A stretch of DNA of 41,338 bases from CAYLNL01 sp964385175 (GCA_964385175.1 CAYLNL010000017.1:1-41338), one strand, 5' to 3'. Numbered from the stretch's first letter, positions 1 to 10,200 are shown. Numbers and translations are program-made. Notes: generated by a model from the letters alone, not told the origin.

Positions 1-1651
1 GGCAGAACGACCTCCGGCGGCTGCTTCAAAGAGGGCTAACAGGTTGGTGATATTGACTACCGTCCAGTTGGGCATCCTGGCGAAGGCAGCTACATTAGCT
101 TCGTGGTCTGTGGCGCCCACGGCAGCGGCAATGGCGACCCAGTTGGCTGCGGNNNNNNNNNNNNNNNNNNNNNNNNNNNNNNNNNNNNNNNNNNNNNNNN
201 NNNNNNNNNNNNNNNNNNNNNNNNNNNNNNNNNNNNNNNNNNNNNNNNNNNNGGGCGAATTCGGCTACATTGGCTTCGTGGTCTGTGGCGCCCACGGCAG
301 CGGCAATGGCGACCCAGTTGGCTGCGGAACGTCCTCCGGCAGCGGCTTCAAATAGAGTAAGCAGTGCGGTAACATGACCGACACCCCAGTTGGGCATACG
401 GGCGAATTCGGCTACATTGGCTTCGTGGTCTGTGGCGCCCACGGCAGCGGCAATAGCGACCCAGTTAGCGGCAGAGCGTCCTCCGGCGTTCGCTCCATAG
501 AATCCAGCCAAATTTACCAGGTTAGCGTGTGTCCATCCTATGGTGCGGGCGAAGATTGTTACATCGGCTGAATTATCTATTAAGGCAAGGTGGGCGACAG
601 CAAGTGCAGTCCATTCCTGTGCGGTATGGGCGCCTCTGTTTTGACGAAAGGCTCTTGCCAAAAGAATAATATTTGGATCTGCCCATACTCCAGTTAGAGC
701 AGCAAAAACCTGGCTATCTACAGTACCGAGGCCTGGAGCGGCTTGCCTTAACGGACGTGGGGCGATCATTTGAAGGGTATTACCACTGGAAGTTCTTGGA
801 GGGTTGGGAGTGGGGTTGTTATTCCCAGGTGATACCAAGAAGTTTATTTTGGAAACATCACTGTTTATGGCTTTATTTCCCATCACATCGGCTTCTTTCT
901 CTAACCCGGCATCGTCATTGATGTTGACTTTCCCCTTCAGCTGTTGGGTTGGCTGCACCCGTCCCTGTTTCTGCTGCACCACGTGCCAGGCTTCGTGGGG
1001 CAGGTGCTGTTCCTGTCTGGGCGCTATGTGTATGTCTGTGCCTTGCGCATACGCATGCGCCTGCAACTGCGCGGGCTCGGGTGAGTTGTAATGTACCTTA
1101 ACATCGTTCATTGAGTGACCCGATAGGTTTTCAATGCCGGTTTTCAGATTGTCAGGCAGACCGGTATTGTTTTCCCTTCGGCTCTGCTCAGGGGTCTCCT
1201 TTCGGCTTTGCTCAGGGGTCTCCCTTCGGCTCTGCTCAGGGGTCTCCTTTCGGCTTTGCTCAGGGGTCTCCTTTCGGCTCTGCTCAGGGAACCCCTTTTT
1301 TTGCTCAGGGCTTGTTTTTTGCTGGCTCGGCTGAAACTTTCCCTGTAGCGGTTTTTCTTCTTCCTCACTGCTGGCTGCGCGTTGCAGGGGTTCGGGTTGG
1401 GTTTGTAGGGGCTCTTCTTCTTTAGAGCCTTCTTCCTGTAAGCCCATGAGCTGGGCGGTTTTTTGCAGGGTATGCGCCTGCATCTGGGCTTGTAGCTGAA
1501 GCTGGGCGGTAGTGGTGGGGCGGTTATCTGCAAACGGAACGGTAGTGGCATGGTTGCTTTGTTCCGGGGTTATTTCGCTTGCCAGGGTTTTGGGTTGCTG
1601 CGCACGGGTATGAGAGGTATTTTCCGCTTTTTTGTCTGCGTGCGCTTTCAT
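1..1651 (-). CDS. DUF4157 (eCIS-core type) repeat protein, partial, runs off the left edge
   Basis: The start is the ATG at 1651; no stop is reached in the true frame. Residues 1-160 are low-complexity, with a D-N-R-P-x(3)-A-Q-L motif near residue 43, a K-P-L-Q-G-K-F motif and five 8-residue ETPEQSR(K/R) repeats. Residues about 167-265 are a DUF4157 domain with the zinc-protease-like HEAWH at 219-223 and a downstream LEKEAD. The rest is Ala-rich, built of 49-residue (147-bp) repeats around AANWVAIAAAVGATDHEANV. The repeat also lies left of the N gap, but in another frame than a naive read-through gives, so the gene continues to base 1. DUF4157 proteins are known as cargo or accessory proteins of extracellular contractile injection systems; no sheath or tube gene is in view, so that link is inference. 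It lies 105 bp downstream of a second DUF4157 gene with a near-identical core domain. Confidence 0.8.
153..252. other. Assembly gap (100 N) inside a tandem repeat
   Basis: Exactly 100 N, the usual filler for a gap of unknown size. Both flanks belong to the same 147-bp repeat. Comparing the flanks with the intact unit starting at 254 shows that 72 bases, or 72 plus a multiple of 147, are missing; that restores both register and reading frame. Confidence 0.95.
254..547 (-). repeat. 147-bp tandem coding repeats (49 residues each)
   Basis: Units begin (plus strand) with GGCGAA at 79, 254 and 401. Units at 254 and 401 are exactly 147 bp apart and nearly identical; the unit at 79 lies beyond the gap, and a more diverged copy lies upstream in the protein. 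They encode an Ala-rich, probably helical repeat with conserved AANW, ATDHEANV and F-A-R-M-P-N-W segments. Near-identity between units probably broke the assembly. Confidence 0.85.
1174..1290 (-). repeat. Five 24-bp in-frame tandem repeats (ETPEQSRK/R)
   Basis: TTCGGC recurs at 1177, 1201, 1225, 1249 and 1273, a strict 24-bp period encoding an 8-residue Glu/Pro/Gln/Ser/Arg unit in the linker before the DUF4157 domain. The DNA unit (TTCGGCTCTGCTCAGGGG) resembles the CCCTTCGAC...GCTCAGGG-type palindromic element that is scattered between genes in many environmental bacteria. Confidence 0.85.
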
Positions 1652-1756
1652 GTAGGAAAAAAGTTCTTTAAACTATCAAAAGTAGAGATTTTTGGTATTT
1701 GCAGATAACCGTATAAATACGGGTTTTATAGGGTTGTAAAAGCCAGGCTATTTAGG

Positions 1757-4240
1757 TTATATAATATCTTTAGGATCCATTCGCTCTACACGTATTACAT
1801 ATTTGTCTAATGGATGGTCTATTAGTACTTCATCTCTATTTTTAAGTCGGCTTGTTATTTCTATGTTGGTGATGGGCGCTTCTGTAATAGCGTCTGGTTC
1901 TTGCTTGATCATCACGGCATTGGGAACATTTTTTCTGCTGTCTCCGCCAATCATGTTTCTTTTTAGTCCCTTAACGAGTTTTCCTTTATTATCTAATATT
2001 CCTTGCTTATACAATTTTGACTGAACAGAATTTTGGTCAGATTTGGCGCCGCTTTTCTTGGCTAAAACTTTACCAACCTCTCCTGCATTTTGCTTAAATG
2101 CATCTTTGCTTTGTAGCAGTTCAATGAGCACATTACCGATGGGCTTAGATAAGGTTATTTTAATCATTGTATTATAGTTTCCCTTAGTGCCTCCTTTATA
2201 GAATTGTTTGGAGTAGTTTAATGAGGTGCTGAAAAAGCCATATAAAGGAAAACTTGATTTGGATATTTCCTTTTCAAGGGGAATATCTTCTGCACGGTAT
2301 AAAAAATAAGTGTCAAGGTTATATTCAGAGATTATGGGATCTTCCAATGAATCTTCAAGGTCTTCATCATATTCTTCATCGGGTATTGTGTTTTCGGCTA
2401 CTACTTGTTCTAAGAGCTTTGCCGTTTTCTTAATTTCATTGAGTACATCTTTATCTTTTATTGCTTTATCAAATTCCCCTTCTAAAAAGAACTCTTCAAT
2501 AAAACCACAAAAACGATCTACCAATGGTTCGTGTGCACATAACAGGTTTAATGCATTATAAAAATACTCTTCGCGGCTTTGTCTTTCTTCTTCTATTTTG
2601 TTTTCAAGCTGACTTTGTTTATATAAATCCTGATCTAACGTATCCCACATCTCTTTTTCATTTGTAAATACCCGGTCAGAATTGCTGTAAAGGCTTAGAA
2701 AATGACGAATTTTATCGAATATTTCAGGTGAGAGTTTAATAACCATTGGGTATTTTTTCATGGCCATGATAACAGCTTCTTCGGTTGTTATCTCTTTACT
2801 TCCTTCTTCAATATTTATTGCTCTTTGAACGACATTTTTTCCAATGGGGGAAGAATCTGTGAATGGTTGATTTTTATATTTAAACTGGAAGGCTTTTGCT
2901 CCCATTACATCTGCTTCTTTTTCGAGGCTTTTATCGTCATTTACGGGGATAGCATCTTTTAGCTGCATGGTGGGTTGTACGCGCCCTTGTTTTTGCTGTA
3001 CCACGTGCCAGGTTTCGTGGGGAAGGTGTTTTTCCTGCCCGGGTGCTATGTGTATGTCTGTGCCTTGCGCATAGGCGTGAGCTTGCAGCTGAGCGGGCCT
3101 GGAGGAGTTATAGTGAACTTTTACATCGTCCATAGAGTAGCCAGATAGGGCTTCTACTCCTTCTTTGAGGTTGTTGGGGAGGCCGGTATTGTTTTTTCTT
3201 TGGCTGTGCTGATGAGTTGCCTGGGATTGAGCGGTAGTGAATTTTCCTTGTAATAGCTTCTTCTCCTCTTCCTTAGCGGCAAGCTGGGCGGTGGTGAATT
3301 TACCCTGTAATGGTTTTTTCTCCTCTTCCTTAGCAGCGAGTTGGGCGGTTGCGAATTTACCCTGTAGCAGTTTTTTCTCTTCGTCCTTAGCGGCAAGCTG
3401 GGCGGTGGTGAATTTACCCTGTAATGGTTTTTTCTCTTCGTCCTTAGCAGCGAGTTGGGTGGTTGCGAATTTACCCTGTAATGGTTTTTTCTCCTCTTCC
3501 TTAGCAGCGAGTTGGGCGGTGGTAAATTTACCTTGTAATGGTTTTTTCTCTTCGTCCTTAGCGGCAAGCTGGGCGGTGGTGAATTTACCTTGTAGCAGTT
3601 TTTTCTCTTCGTCCTTAGCGGCAAGCTGGGCGGTGGTGAATTTACCTTGTAATGGTTTTTTCTCCTCTTCCTTAGCAGCAAGCTGTGCGGTTGCGAATTT
3701 ACCCTGTAGCAGTTTTTTCTCTTCGTCCTTAGCAGCGAGTTGGGCGGTTGCGAATTTACCCTGTAATGGTTTTTTCTCCTCTTCCTTAGCAGCGAGTTGG
3801 GCGGTGGTAAATTTACCTTGTAATGGTTTTTTCTCTTCGTCCTTAGCAGCAAGCTGTGCGGTTGCGAATTTACCCTGTAATGGTTTTTTCTCTTCGTCCT
3901 TAGCAGCAAGCTGTGCGGTTGCGAATTTACCCTGTAGCAGTTTTTTCTCTTCGTCCTTAGCAGCGAGTTGGGCGGTGGTGAATTTTCCTTGTAATGGTTT
4001 TTTCTCATCTTCCTTAGCAGCGAGTTGGGCGGTGTGGTTAGCGGCCATTTTTTGAATGGCCGTTAGCTGTTTGCTGCGGGAACTGTTTTGAATGGTTTCT
4101 TGTAATTTTAATTGGGCGATGGCCTGGGGACGATTATCATGAATAAGAGAGATGCTGCTGCGGTTGTTTTCTTTTTTAGAGAAATGGTTTGCAGCAGGTT
4201 TTCGGGTACTCTCTGGTTGTTTGGAAATGTATGCTGACAT
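1757..4240 (-). CDS. DUF4157 protein with 14 tandem repeats and ADP-ribosyltransferase-like C-terminus
   Basis: 827 residues from the ATG at 4240, chosen because upstream in-frame ATGs overlap the preceding gene and this one begins a Met-Ser-Ala-Tyr N-terminus after a 29-bp gap. Residues 70-335 are 14 copies of a 19-residue unit, TAQLAAKDEEKKPLQGKFA, with D/E, P/L and A/T variation. DUF4157 follows at about 360-460 with HETWH at 408-412 and LEKEAD. After an acidic helical linker, residues about 645-825 show LYRAED (candidate Arg of an R-S-E active site), FFSTSL (STS motif, about 668) and RDEVLID (candidate catalytic Glu, about 803), in the order of ADP-ribosyltransferase exotoxins. The usual E/Q two residues before the Glu is Arg here. 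DUF4157 proteins of this build are known eCIS cargo toxins. Toxin activity is inferred. An immunity gene is not obvious. Confidence 0.8.
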   Translation of the reverse strand: MSAYISKQPESTRKPAANHFSKKENNRSSISLIHDNRPQAIAQLKLQETIQNSSRSKQLTAIQKMAANHTAQLAAKEDEKKPLQGKFTTAQLAAKDEEKKLLQGKFATAQLAAKDEEKKPLQGKFATAQLAAKDEEKKPLQGKFTTAQLAAKEEEKKPLQGKFATAQLAAKDEEKKLLQGKFATAQLAAKEEEKKPLQGKFTTAQLAAKDEEKKLLQGKFTTAQLAAKDEEKKPLQGKFTTAQLAAKEEEKKPLQGKFATTQLAAKDEEKKPLQGKFTTAQLAAKDEEKKLLQGKFATAQLAAKEEEKKPLQGKFTTAQLAAKEEEKKLLQGKFTTAQSQATHQHSQRKNNTGLPNNLKEGVEALSGYSMDDVKVHYNSSRPAQLQAHAYAQGTDIHIAPGQEKHLPHETWHVVQQKQGRVQPTMQLKDAIPVNDDKSLEKEADVMGAKAFQFKYKNQPFTDSSPIGKNVVQRAINIEEGSKEITTEEAVIMAMKKYPMVIKLSPEIFDKIRHFLSLYSNSDRVFTNEKEMWDTLDQDLYKQSQLENKIEEERQSREEYFYNALNLLCAHEPLVDRFCGFIEEFFLEGEFDKAIKDKDVLNEIKKTAKLLEQVVAENTIPDEEYDEDLEDSLEDPIISEYNLDTYFLYRAEDIPLEKEISKSSFPLYGFFSTSLNYSKQFYKGGTKGNYNTMIKITLSKPIGNVLIELLQSKDAFKQNAGEVGKVLAKKSGAKSDQNSVQSKLYKQGILDNKGKLVKGLKRNMIGGDSRKNVPNAVMIKQEPDAITEAPITNIEITSRLKNRDEVLIDHPLDKYVIRVERMDPKDII
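3236..4033 (-). repeat. 14 x 57-bp coding minisatellite
   Basis: Fourteen uninterrupted 57-bp units, 798 bp, encode the 19-residue TAQLAAK(D/E)EEKK(P/L)LQGKF(A/T) unit. Units are almost identical at the DNA level and differ in a few combinatorial positions, so recent unequal crossing-over or slippage is likely. The array ends exactly at the Thr codon 3233-3235. Confidence 0.95.
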
Positions 4241-4269
4241 GGGTCTGTTTTTTGTATTAGGGTTGCCAA

Positions 4270-4737
4270 TTATGTTAGTTGATACCATGAGTAGGAAACC
4301 CGCATTTGCCCATCTACTACTTCTACACTGCCGGCGCCTACAGCTTGTATGCGATTGAGCCATTGGTAGCGTTCATGGCTGGTCTCAAACCGGGGGGTTA
4401 CATGAATGAGCAGGTTGTTTGGCAAACCGCCCCCGAGGAAAGTAGCCACTTGTTGTTCTGTCATGTCGATAATGCCGGTATAGTAGGTGTGAATGAGGGC
4501 GGCATCGTCGGTTTCAATTAAAATGCGGACGTCTAATTCGAGGCAGTTGTCGTGCCGAATAAGCGCCCAATCGGCTCCAAAGGGTTTTAAAATTCCTTTT
4601 ATAGCAGTTCCCCGAACGGTGCCTTTTTCTACCGGGAAGATGATGCGAATGCCCCGACTTGCTGAACCTATAACAACTGGGGTGGCAAGGTAGGCTTGTA
4701 CTTCGCAGAGGGGCTGTAGAGTTAGCGGATAGGTCAT
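4270..4737 (-). CDS. DUF3237 family protein
   Basis: 155 residues, the normal length of DUF3237. Family features visible are the N-terminal L-x-P-L-x-E-V strand, GxxRGxRxxxPVxxGTVxG, the G-A-D-W-x-L-x-R segment near residue 55, E-L-D-V-R-x-x-I-E-T-D-D-x-A-L-I, and P-R-F-E-T...Y-x-W-L-N-R near 120. The family is a single-domain beta-barrel of no established activity. The gene ends 29 bp before the DUF4157/ART-like gene and on the same strand, so the two are probably co-transcribed; whether it helps that protein is unknown. The stop codon is the TAA at 4272-4270. Confidence 0.85.
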   Translation of the reverse strand: MTYPLTLQPLCEVQAYLATPVVIGSASRGIRIIFPVEKGTVRGTAIKGILKPFGADWALIRHDNCLELDVRILIETDDAALIHTYYTGIIDMTEQQVATFLGGGLPNNLLIHVTPRFETSHERYQWLNRIQAVGAGSVEVVDGQMRVSYSWYQLT

Positions 4738-5082
4738 TTTTATAATGTATTTACGGTTGTTAGGTGTAAGGGGTTACTTGTTATTATTTTTATCAGGGAA
4801 CGTATGTATGGGTTTTATTTTCCAAATCTACTAAATTAAATTTTATTTTAGTGATGTATGGGGGATTTTTTTTACGGTTGTTTTTATATATGTGGAGTTC
4901 TTTTGTTTATTTTGATTTAGTAGAGTATGAATCTTTATAGTTATGGCTGTTTGAGCATTTTCTTTAGGGACTTGAGAATGCTTGAATTTTTCCATTACAG
5001 CCGGGTTTTTGTCTATTGCCTGTGGCGCATGGTTTAATGAATGGGCTATTTTTATTTTGAAATGGTAGCACTCAACATATAT
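4738..5082. other. Non-coding stretch between DUF3237 gene and rpsA terminator
   Basis: About 345 AT-rich bases holding the upstream region of the minus-strand DUF3237 gene. I see no tRNA, no convincing ORF and no clear promoter pair in it. Confidence 0.6.
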
Positions 5083-5115
5083 AAAAAAATCCCGATTATG
5101 TGAGGAATCGGGATT
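5083..5115 (-). terminator. Terminator of rpsA
   Basis: Perfect 10-bp stem AATCCCGATT (5088-5097) / AATCGGGATT (5106-5115) with an 8-base loop. On the minus strand it is followed by a run of seven T. It sits 27 bp past the rpsA stop. Confidence 0.85.
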
Positions 5116-5141
5116 GTGAATGATTGGGAAATGGGGAAGGT

Positions 5142-6971
5142 TTATTTCTTTTTCTTTTTTGTTTCTGCTCCTTCTTCTTCTTCCATTTTTTCTTTTAGCT
5201 CTGCTAAAGCGTCAATATCGCCCAGGGTGGTTTTCTCCACGGCGATATTTTTGGTAGCTTCTTTTACGTTTCGTTCTTCTTCGGCTTTGAATACAGCGGT
5301 ATGGGAGGCTACTACTTTTCGGGCTTCTTTGTCGAACTCAATGATTTTGAAGGTGGCTTCCTCGTCTTTTTTGAGTTTTTTGCCATCTTCCTTGGTTAAA
5401 TACCGGGAAGGTACAAAGGCGGTAACTTCGTCGTTGAAATGAAGGATGGCGCCTTTCTCATTTAGGTCGGCTATCTTGCCTGTATGGAGGGTTCCTTCGG
5501 CAAATTCATTTTCATATTTGTTCCATGGATTTTCGGTAGTTTGTTTGTGCCCGAGGTTTAGTTTACGGGCTTCGGCGTCGAGGTCTAACACCACTACATT
5601 TAGTTTGTCTCCTGTGGTTAAGAATTCGGAGGGGTGCTTTATTTTTTTGGTCCAGGAAAGCTCAGAAAGATACACTAACCCTTCTACGCCTTCTTCTAAT
5701 TCTACAAAAACGCCAAAGTTGGTAAAGTTTCTAACTATCCCTGTGTGCCGAGAGCCTATGGGGTATTTGGCGGTTATGTTAGTCCACGGGTCGGGGGTGA
5801 GTTGTTTTACGCCCATCGATATTTTGCGTTCTTCCCTGTCTAAGGTGAGGATGATGGCTTCTACCTCGTCTCCTACTTTCATAAAATCCTGGGCGGAGCG
5901 AAGATGGGTGCTCCAGGACATTTCTGATACGTGAATGAGCCCTTCTACTCCTTCGGCTATTTCAATGAATGCGCCGTAATCGGCTATTACCACTACTTTT
6001 CCTTTTATTTTGTCGCCCACTTTAAGGTTAGCGTCTAAGGCTTCCCAAGGATGTTTGTGTAATTGTTTTAACCCTAACTGGATGCGGGTTTTGTTGTCGT
6101 CGAAATCTAATATTACCACGTTTAGTTTCTGGTCTAGCTCTACTACCTCGCTGGGATGGCTAATGCGAGACCAGGAAAGGTCTGTAATGTGTACCAAGCC
6201 ATCTACCCCGCCCAAATCTATGAATACTCCATAGGAGGTAATGTTTTTTACAACGCCTTCCAGCACCTGTCCTTTTTCTAACTGGCCTATGATTTCGCGT
6301 TTTTGTTCTTCAATATCTTCTTCAATAAGGGCTTTGTGCGATACTACTACGTTTTTAAATTCCTGGTTTATTTTTACTACTTTAAACTCCATAGTTTTTC
6401 CCACGTACTGGTCATAGTCGCGAATGGGTTTTACGTCTATCTGGGAACCGGGTAAAAAGGCTTCAATGCCAAATACGTCAACAATCATTCCGCCTTTAGT
6501 TCGGCATTTCACGTAGCCGGTTACAATTTCTCCTTTTTCGTGGGCTGCGTTTACTCTATCCCAAGCTTTTATAGTGCGGGCTTTGCGGTGAGAGAGCACT
6601 AATTGGCCGGTTTTGTCTTCCAGCACATCAATTAAAACTTCTACTTTATCGCCTACTTTAAGGTTGGGGTTATAACGAAATTCGTTTAGGGAGATAACGC
6701 CTTCTGATTTTGCGTTAATATCAATAATAGCCTCCCGGTCGGTGAGGTGTACTACTACGCCTTCTACTATTTCTTCGTGAGAGGTGTCCACAAAGTTTTT
6801 TTCTACCAGGGTTTTAAACTCTTTGAGTTTACTTTCTTCAATGGGGTCAATGCCGTCCTGGTATTTTTGCCAATCGAATGCTGCTAAAAAAGATTCGCTT
6901 TGAATGGTTTCTACTGTGTTTGTGTGCCCTTCTTCAACGGGCATTTCCTGGGTTATTTTGTCTTCAGCCAT
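5142..6971 (-). CDS. rpsA: 30S ribosomal protein bS1
   Basis: 609 residues, usual for Bacteroidota S1. After an acidic N-terminal helix region there are six S1/OB-fold RNA-binding domains at about 66-130, 147-215, 235-305, 322-392, 408-478 and 495-562. The central ones show the classical G-x-V-x-x-x-x-x-Y/F-G-x-F-I/V-x-L...G-V-E/D-G-L-V/I-H/Y pattern and end in L-x-L/M-G-x-K-Q. The tail is a run of five Lys. The protein helps mRNA bind the 30S subunit; it matters most where mRNAs lack Shine-Dalgarno sequences, as here. A TACCTTTG box at 7097-7090 suggests a transcript start near 7084 and a leader of about 110 nt, long enough for autoregulation. It is single-gene between two terminators. Confidence 0.97.
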   Translation of the reverse strand: MAEDKITQEMPVEEGHTNTVETIQSESFLAAFDWQKYQDGIDPIEESKLKEFKTLVEKNFVDTSHEEIVEGVVVHLTDREAIIDINAKSEGVISLNEFRYNPNLKVGDKVEVLIDVLEDKTGQLVLSHRKARTIKAWDRVNAAHEKGEIVTGYVKCRTKGGMIVDVFGIEAFLPGSQIDVKPIRDYDQYVGKTMEFKVVKINQEFKNVVVSHKALIEEDIEEQKREIIGQLEKGQVLEGVVKNITSYGVFIDLGGVDGLVHITDLSWSRISHPSEVVELDQKLNVVILDFDDNKTRIQLGLKQLHKHPWEALDANLKVGDKIKGKVVVIADYGAFIEIAEGVEGLIHVSEMSWSTHLRSAQDFMKVGDEVEAIILTLDREERKISMGVKQLTPDPWTNITAKYPIGSRHTGIVRNFTNFGVFVELEEGVEGLVYLSELSWTKKIKHPSEFLTTGDKLNVVVLDLDAEARKLNLGHKQTTENPWNKYENEFAEGTLHTGKIADLNEKGAILHFNDEVTAFVPSRYLTKEDGKKLKKDEEATFKIIEFDKEARKVVASHTAVFKAEEERNVKEATKNIAVEKTTLGDIDALAELKEKMEEEEGAETKKKKK

Positions 6972-7089
6972 TGCTGATGTTACTTGTATTCTGTATTCAA
7001 TAGAGGTAGCACAGCATTGCTTACAGAAGGGATTATTAATAGATTGTTGTCTGTCCTTTTTTCCTCTTGTCGCTGTTGAAAAAGGCGTG

Positions 7090-7097
7090 CAAAGGTA
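7090..7097 (-). promoter_or_regulatory. Putative -7 box of rpsA
   Basis: Minus-strand TACCTTTG matches the Bacteroidota -7 consensus TAnnTTTG. A TTG lies 17 bases further upstream, a little close for the -33 element. It would give a leader of about 110 nt before the rpsA ATG at 6971. Confidence 0.4.
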
Positions 7098-7154
7098 CGA
7101 TTTATTTTTTTAAGGACAATTAGTATGTAAAATTTTATGACGGCATGTATTATC

Positions 7155-7187
7155 AAAAAGGCTATTCTTTAAAAAGAATAGCCTTTT
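7155..7187 (-). terminator. Terminator of the TonB-dependent receptor gene
   Basis: Inverted repeat AAAAGGCTATTCTTT (7156-7170) / AAAGAATAGCCTTTT (7172-7186 region) with A-tract and T-tract on the two sides, so it can act on both strands. It lies 41 bp past the stop of the minus-strand receptor gene. Confidence 0.85.
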
Positions 7188-7227
7188 CAGGGGATTGAAT
7201 ATTTTATATAAGCGGGCTTTTATGACA

Positions 7228-10200
7228 TTAAAAAATGTAGCGCAAGCCAAACTGCATTTGCCAGCGGGAGGAGAGCCCGGAGTCATAGACAAAGGTTTCT
7301 GTTAGATTGGGGTTAAAGGTGTAGGTGGGCTGATAGGTAAACGGGTCTAAGGTTACGCCCAGTGGTTGCACGTTGCTGGGTTGTTGTACCAAACCCCAGT
7401 GGGAGGTGAGTAAATTCCCGATGTTTAAAATATCTACGCTGAATTGTATGGTGTTGGTTTTATCGGGTGAAATTTTGAAGGTATAATCCTGGAGAATTTT
7501 CACGTCCCACCGGCTTCTCCAGGGCGATAGGGCAGCATAGCGCTCCACATATTCTCCCCTGTGTTTGTTCAGGTAGTCATCTTGCTGAATGTAGGCTTCT
7601 AATGCAGTTGCCTGGGCAGCTTGTTCTGCAGGATTGCCAGAGAATTGCATTTGACCTATTTCGACCGTGTTAGGAATGTACATAAGGTCGTTCAGGTTAG
7701 AGCCATCATTGTTTATATCGCCTCCATAGGTATAGTTAAAGCGCCCGCCTTTTGCATATTCAAAGAAAGAAGATACGGTGGTAGCCCATGCTTTTTCTTT
7801 ACCGTATTTGAATTGTTTGGATAGAACGCCTATCAACCGATGGGTATCGCCGTATTTAGAGAAGCCCAATACATCGGTATTTGCATTTCCGGTTGTGGGG
7901 TTGAAATTAAAAGCGTCTCCGGTGATTTCGGCTTCAATGGAGTTTACGTCTTTGGCGTTGAGGTAACTATAGGCTATGCTGGTATATAACCCATTTTCAA
8001 AGGTTTTTTGTCCCTTAAGGCTAATGTTCCAGATTCTTCCTTTGGTAGAATTGGTAAAAACATACGCGCTGTTTCCTTTATCTGCATCATCATAAACAGG
8101 TCGCCTGTCAAAGTTGGTGCTTAGGTTTTGAGAGGGGTTTCGCAAGCCCCAATTCTGTACGTGGGCGGCATTGAGGTCTTTGGTATATGAAATATCGGCG
8201 GTAGCGATGATGCCATTTTCAAAGGCGTGGTCGGCGCCTATACTGGTTCGCCATACCTGTGGCCATTTAAAGTCGGGAGCTACTACCTGGTAAAAGAAAA
8301 AGTCTACACCCTGCACCTGGTTGCCTAACCAAACAAAAGGGAAGCGCCCGGTGAAGACCCCGCTCCCCCCGCGTACCTGGGTGGTTTTATCGCCCTTCAC
8401 ATCCCAGTTGAAACCGAGGCGGGGAGAGAAAAGGAGGTTATTGGAAGGAAGCTGCTCTGAGTCTAACAATACCTCTGCATTAGCATCAGGGTTAAAATAC
8501 ATAATATTGGGCATATAGGTTCCTTTGCGTTCAATATTTTCACGTATTTTATCTTTTGTGTCAAAATACAGCGGTTTGTCAAAACGAAGTCCAAGGGTGA
8601 GTTTTACATTTTCGGTAGCATTCCATTCATCTTGCAGGTAAAAGGCGAACTGCCCAACATTGGTTTCGGCTAAAGACCACCCGCCGGGATTTCCGGTTCC
8701 GTTGGCTTCTAAGGTATTGTGGGCATTTATGGCATCATTGAAGAGGGTTTGAATAGTGCCATCATCTACCCTATCTAAAAAATCGGTAACAGAAGAGGCA
8801 GTGGGAAAAAATACACCCTGCGCTCCATAAACCCCCAGGTTGAAGGAATTATCGAAGGTGAACTTTTCAAAAGAAAGCCCTGCTGTAAAAGTATGGCTTC
8901 CCATACCATAATTGAGGTTATTGGTGAATTGGAGAACTTTCTGGTCTAAGCGGTTATGAATGGAGAAAGGTTCGTGGCCGGCGATGATGTAGTTAGCGCC
9001 ATCTTCCTGGATGGTGATAGAAGGGGCAGGGGTGGAGAGCGGGTTTCTAAAATCATCAAAATGAGTGTAGCCGGCGCGGAATTTATTCACGAGGTTGTCT
9101 GACAGGTTGGAGTTTACTTCTACTTGTAGCGATTGGAGGTTGTTGTTTATTTCGTATCCCGCATTTTCGAACTGCAAAGTGGCGGCGCTGGGGCCTCTAA
9201 ACCCGAGAGCGGTGGGGTGGGCGGGTTTTTCTTTAGAGGCGCTCAGGAAATTGTAGATAAGGGCTACTCTATTTTTTTCGTCAATATTCCAATCTAATTT
9301 CACAATGCCTTTTGTAGATTCTGCACCATAGGTAAAGCCTTCAAAGCGGCCAGGGTTGTATCCTAAACTTACCAATGCGTCTTGCACGGCTTCTAAATCG
9401 GTTGCTAATACCCTGGATTCGTTGATGGCGCCGGTTCCCCGGTTGGGTACAAACGATGAGCCGAGGTCGTTGCGTACATCGCGCTCAAAGTTGGCAAAGA
9501 AAAAGAGTTGATTTTTCAGGATAGGGCCGCCAATACTAAACCCGTATTGTCCCTGCTCTAAACTGGGTTTAAAAACGTTGTCTCCTTTTATTTTTCCGCC
9601 GGTGAGGTTTTCGTTTCGGTAGAAGCCGTAGGCGGTGCCTTTAAATTCATTGGTGCCGCTTTTGGTTACAGCGTTCACGGAGGCTCCTGTGAAACCAGAC
9701 TGGGTAACATCGTAAGGGGCTATGGCAACCTGGATTTGCTCGATGGCGTCTAATGAGATAGGTTGGGCGTCAGTTTGACCGCCGGGAGTAGCGGCGTCTA
9801 AGCCAAAAGGGTTGTTAAAAATAGCGCCGTCTAAGGAAAAATTGTTAAACTGGTCGTTCCGCCCGCCAAAGGAACCGCCATTATAAGTGGGTTCTAAACG
9901 CGTGAAGTCTTGGGCGGAACGGGTAATGGTGGGCAGGCGCGTGAGCTCGCGGGCGCTTATGCTCGTTTCCGCCCCTGTGCGGTCGCTGCCAAAGGTGCCG
10001 GAACTATCTCCGCTTACAATAACCTCATCCAGCTCTTGGGCGCTTTCTTGCAAGGCAGCATCTGCATTAAAGGTTTTTCCTAACTCTAAATATACGTTGG
10101 TAAAGGTGTTTTCTTTATAACCTACGTATGAGAGGGTTATTTTGTAGGGCCCTCCTACACGGAGGTTAAGGAGATTAAATCGCCCGTCTTCATTGGTAGT

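Noticed and set aside
3154..4055. Long ORFs on both strands across the 57-bp repeats
   Set aside because: They are other frames of the tandem repeat array; open only because the unit has no stop in those frames.
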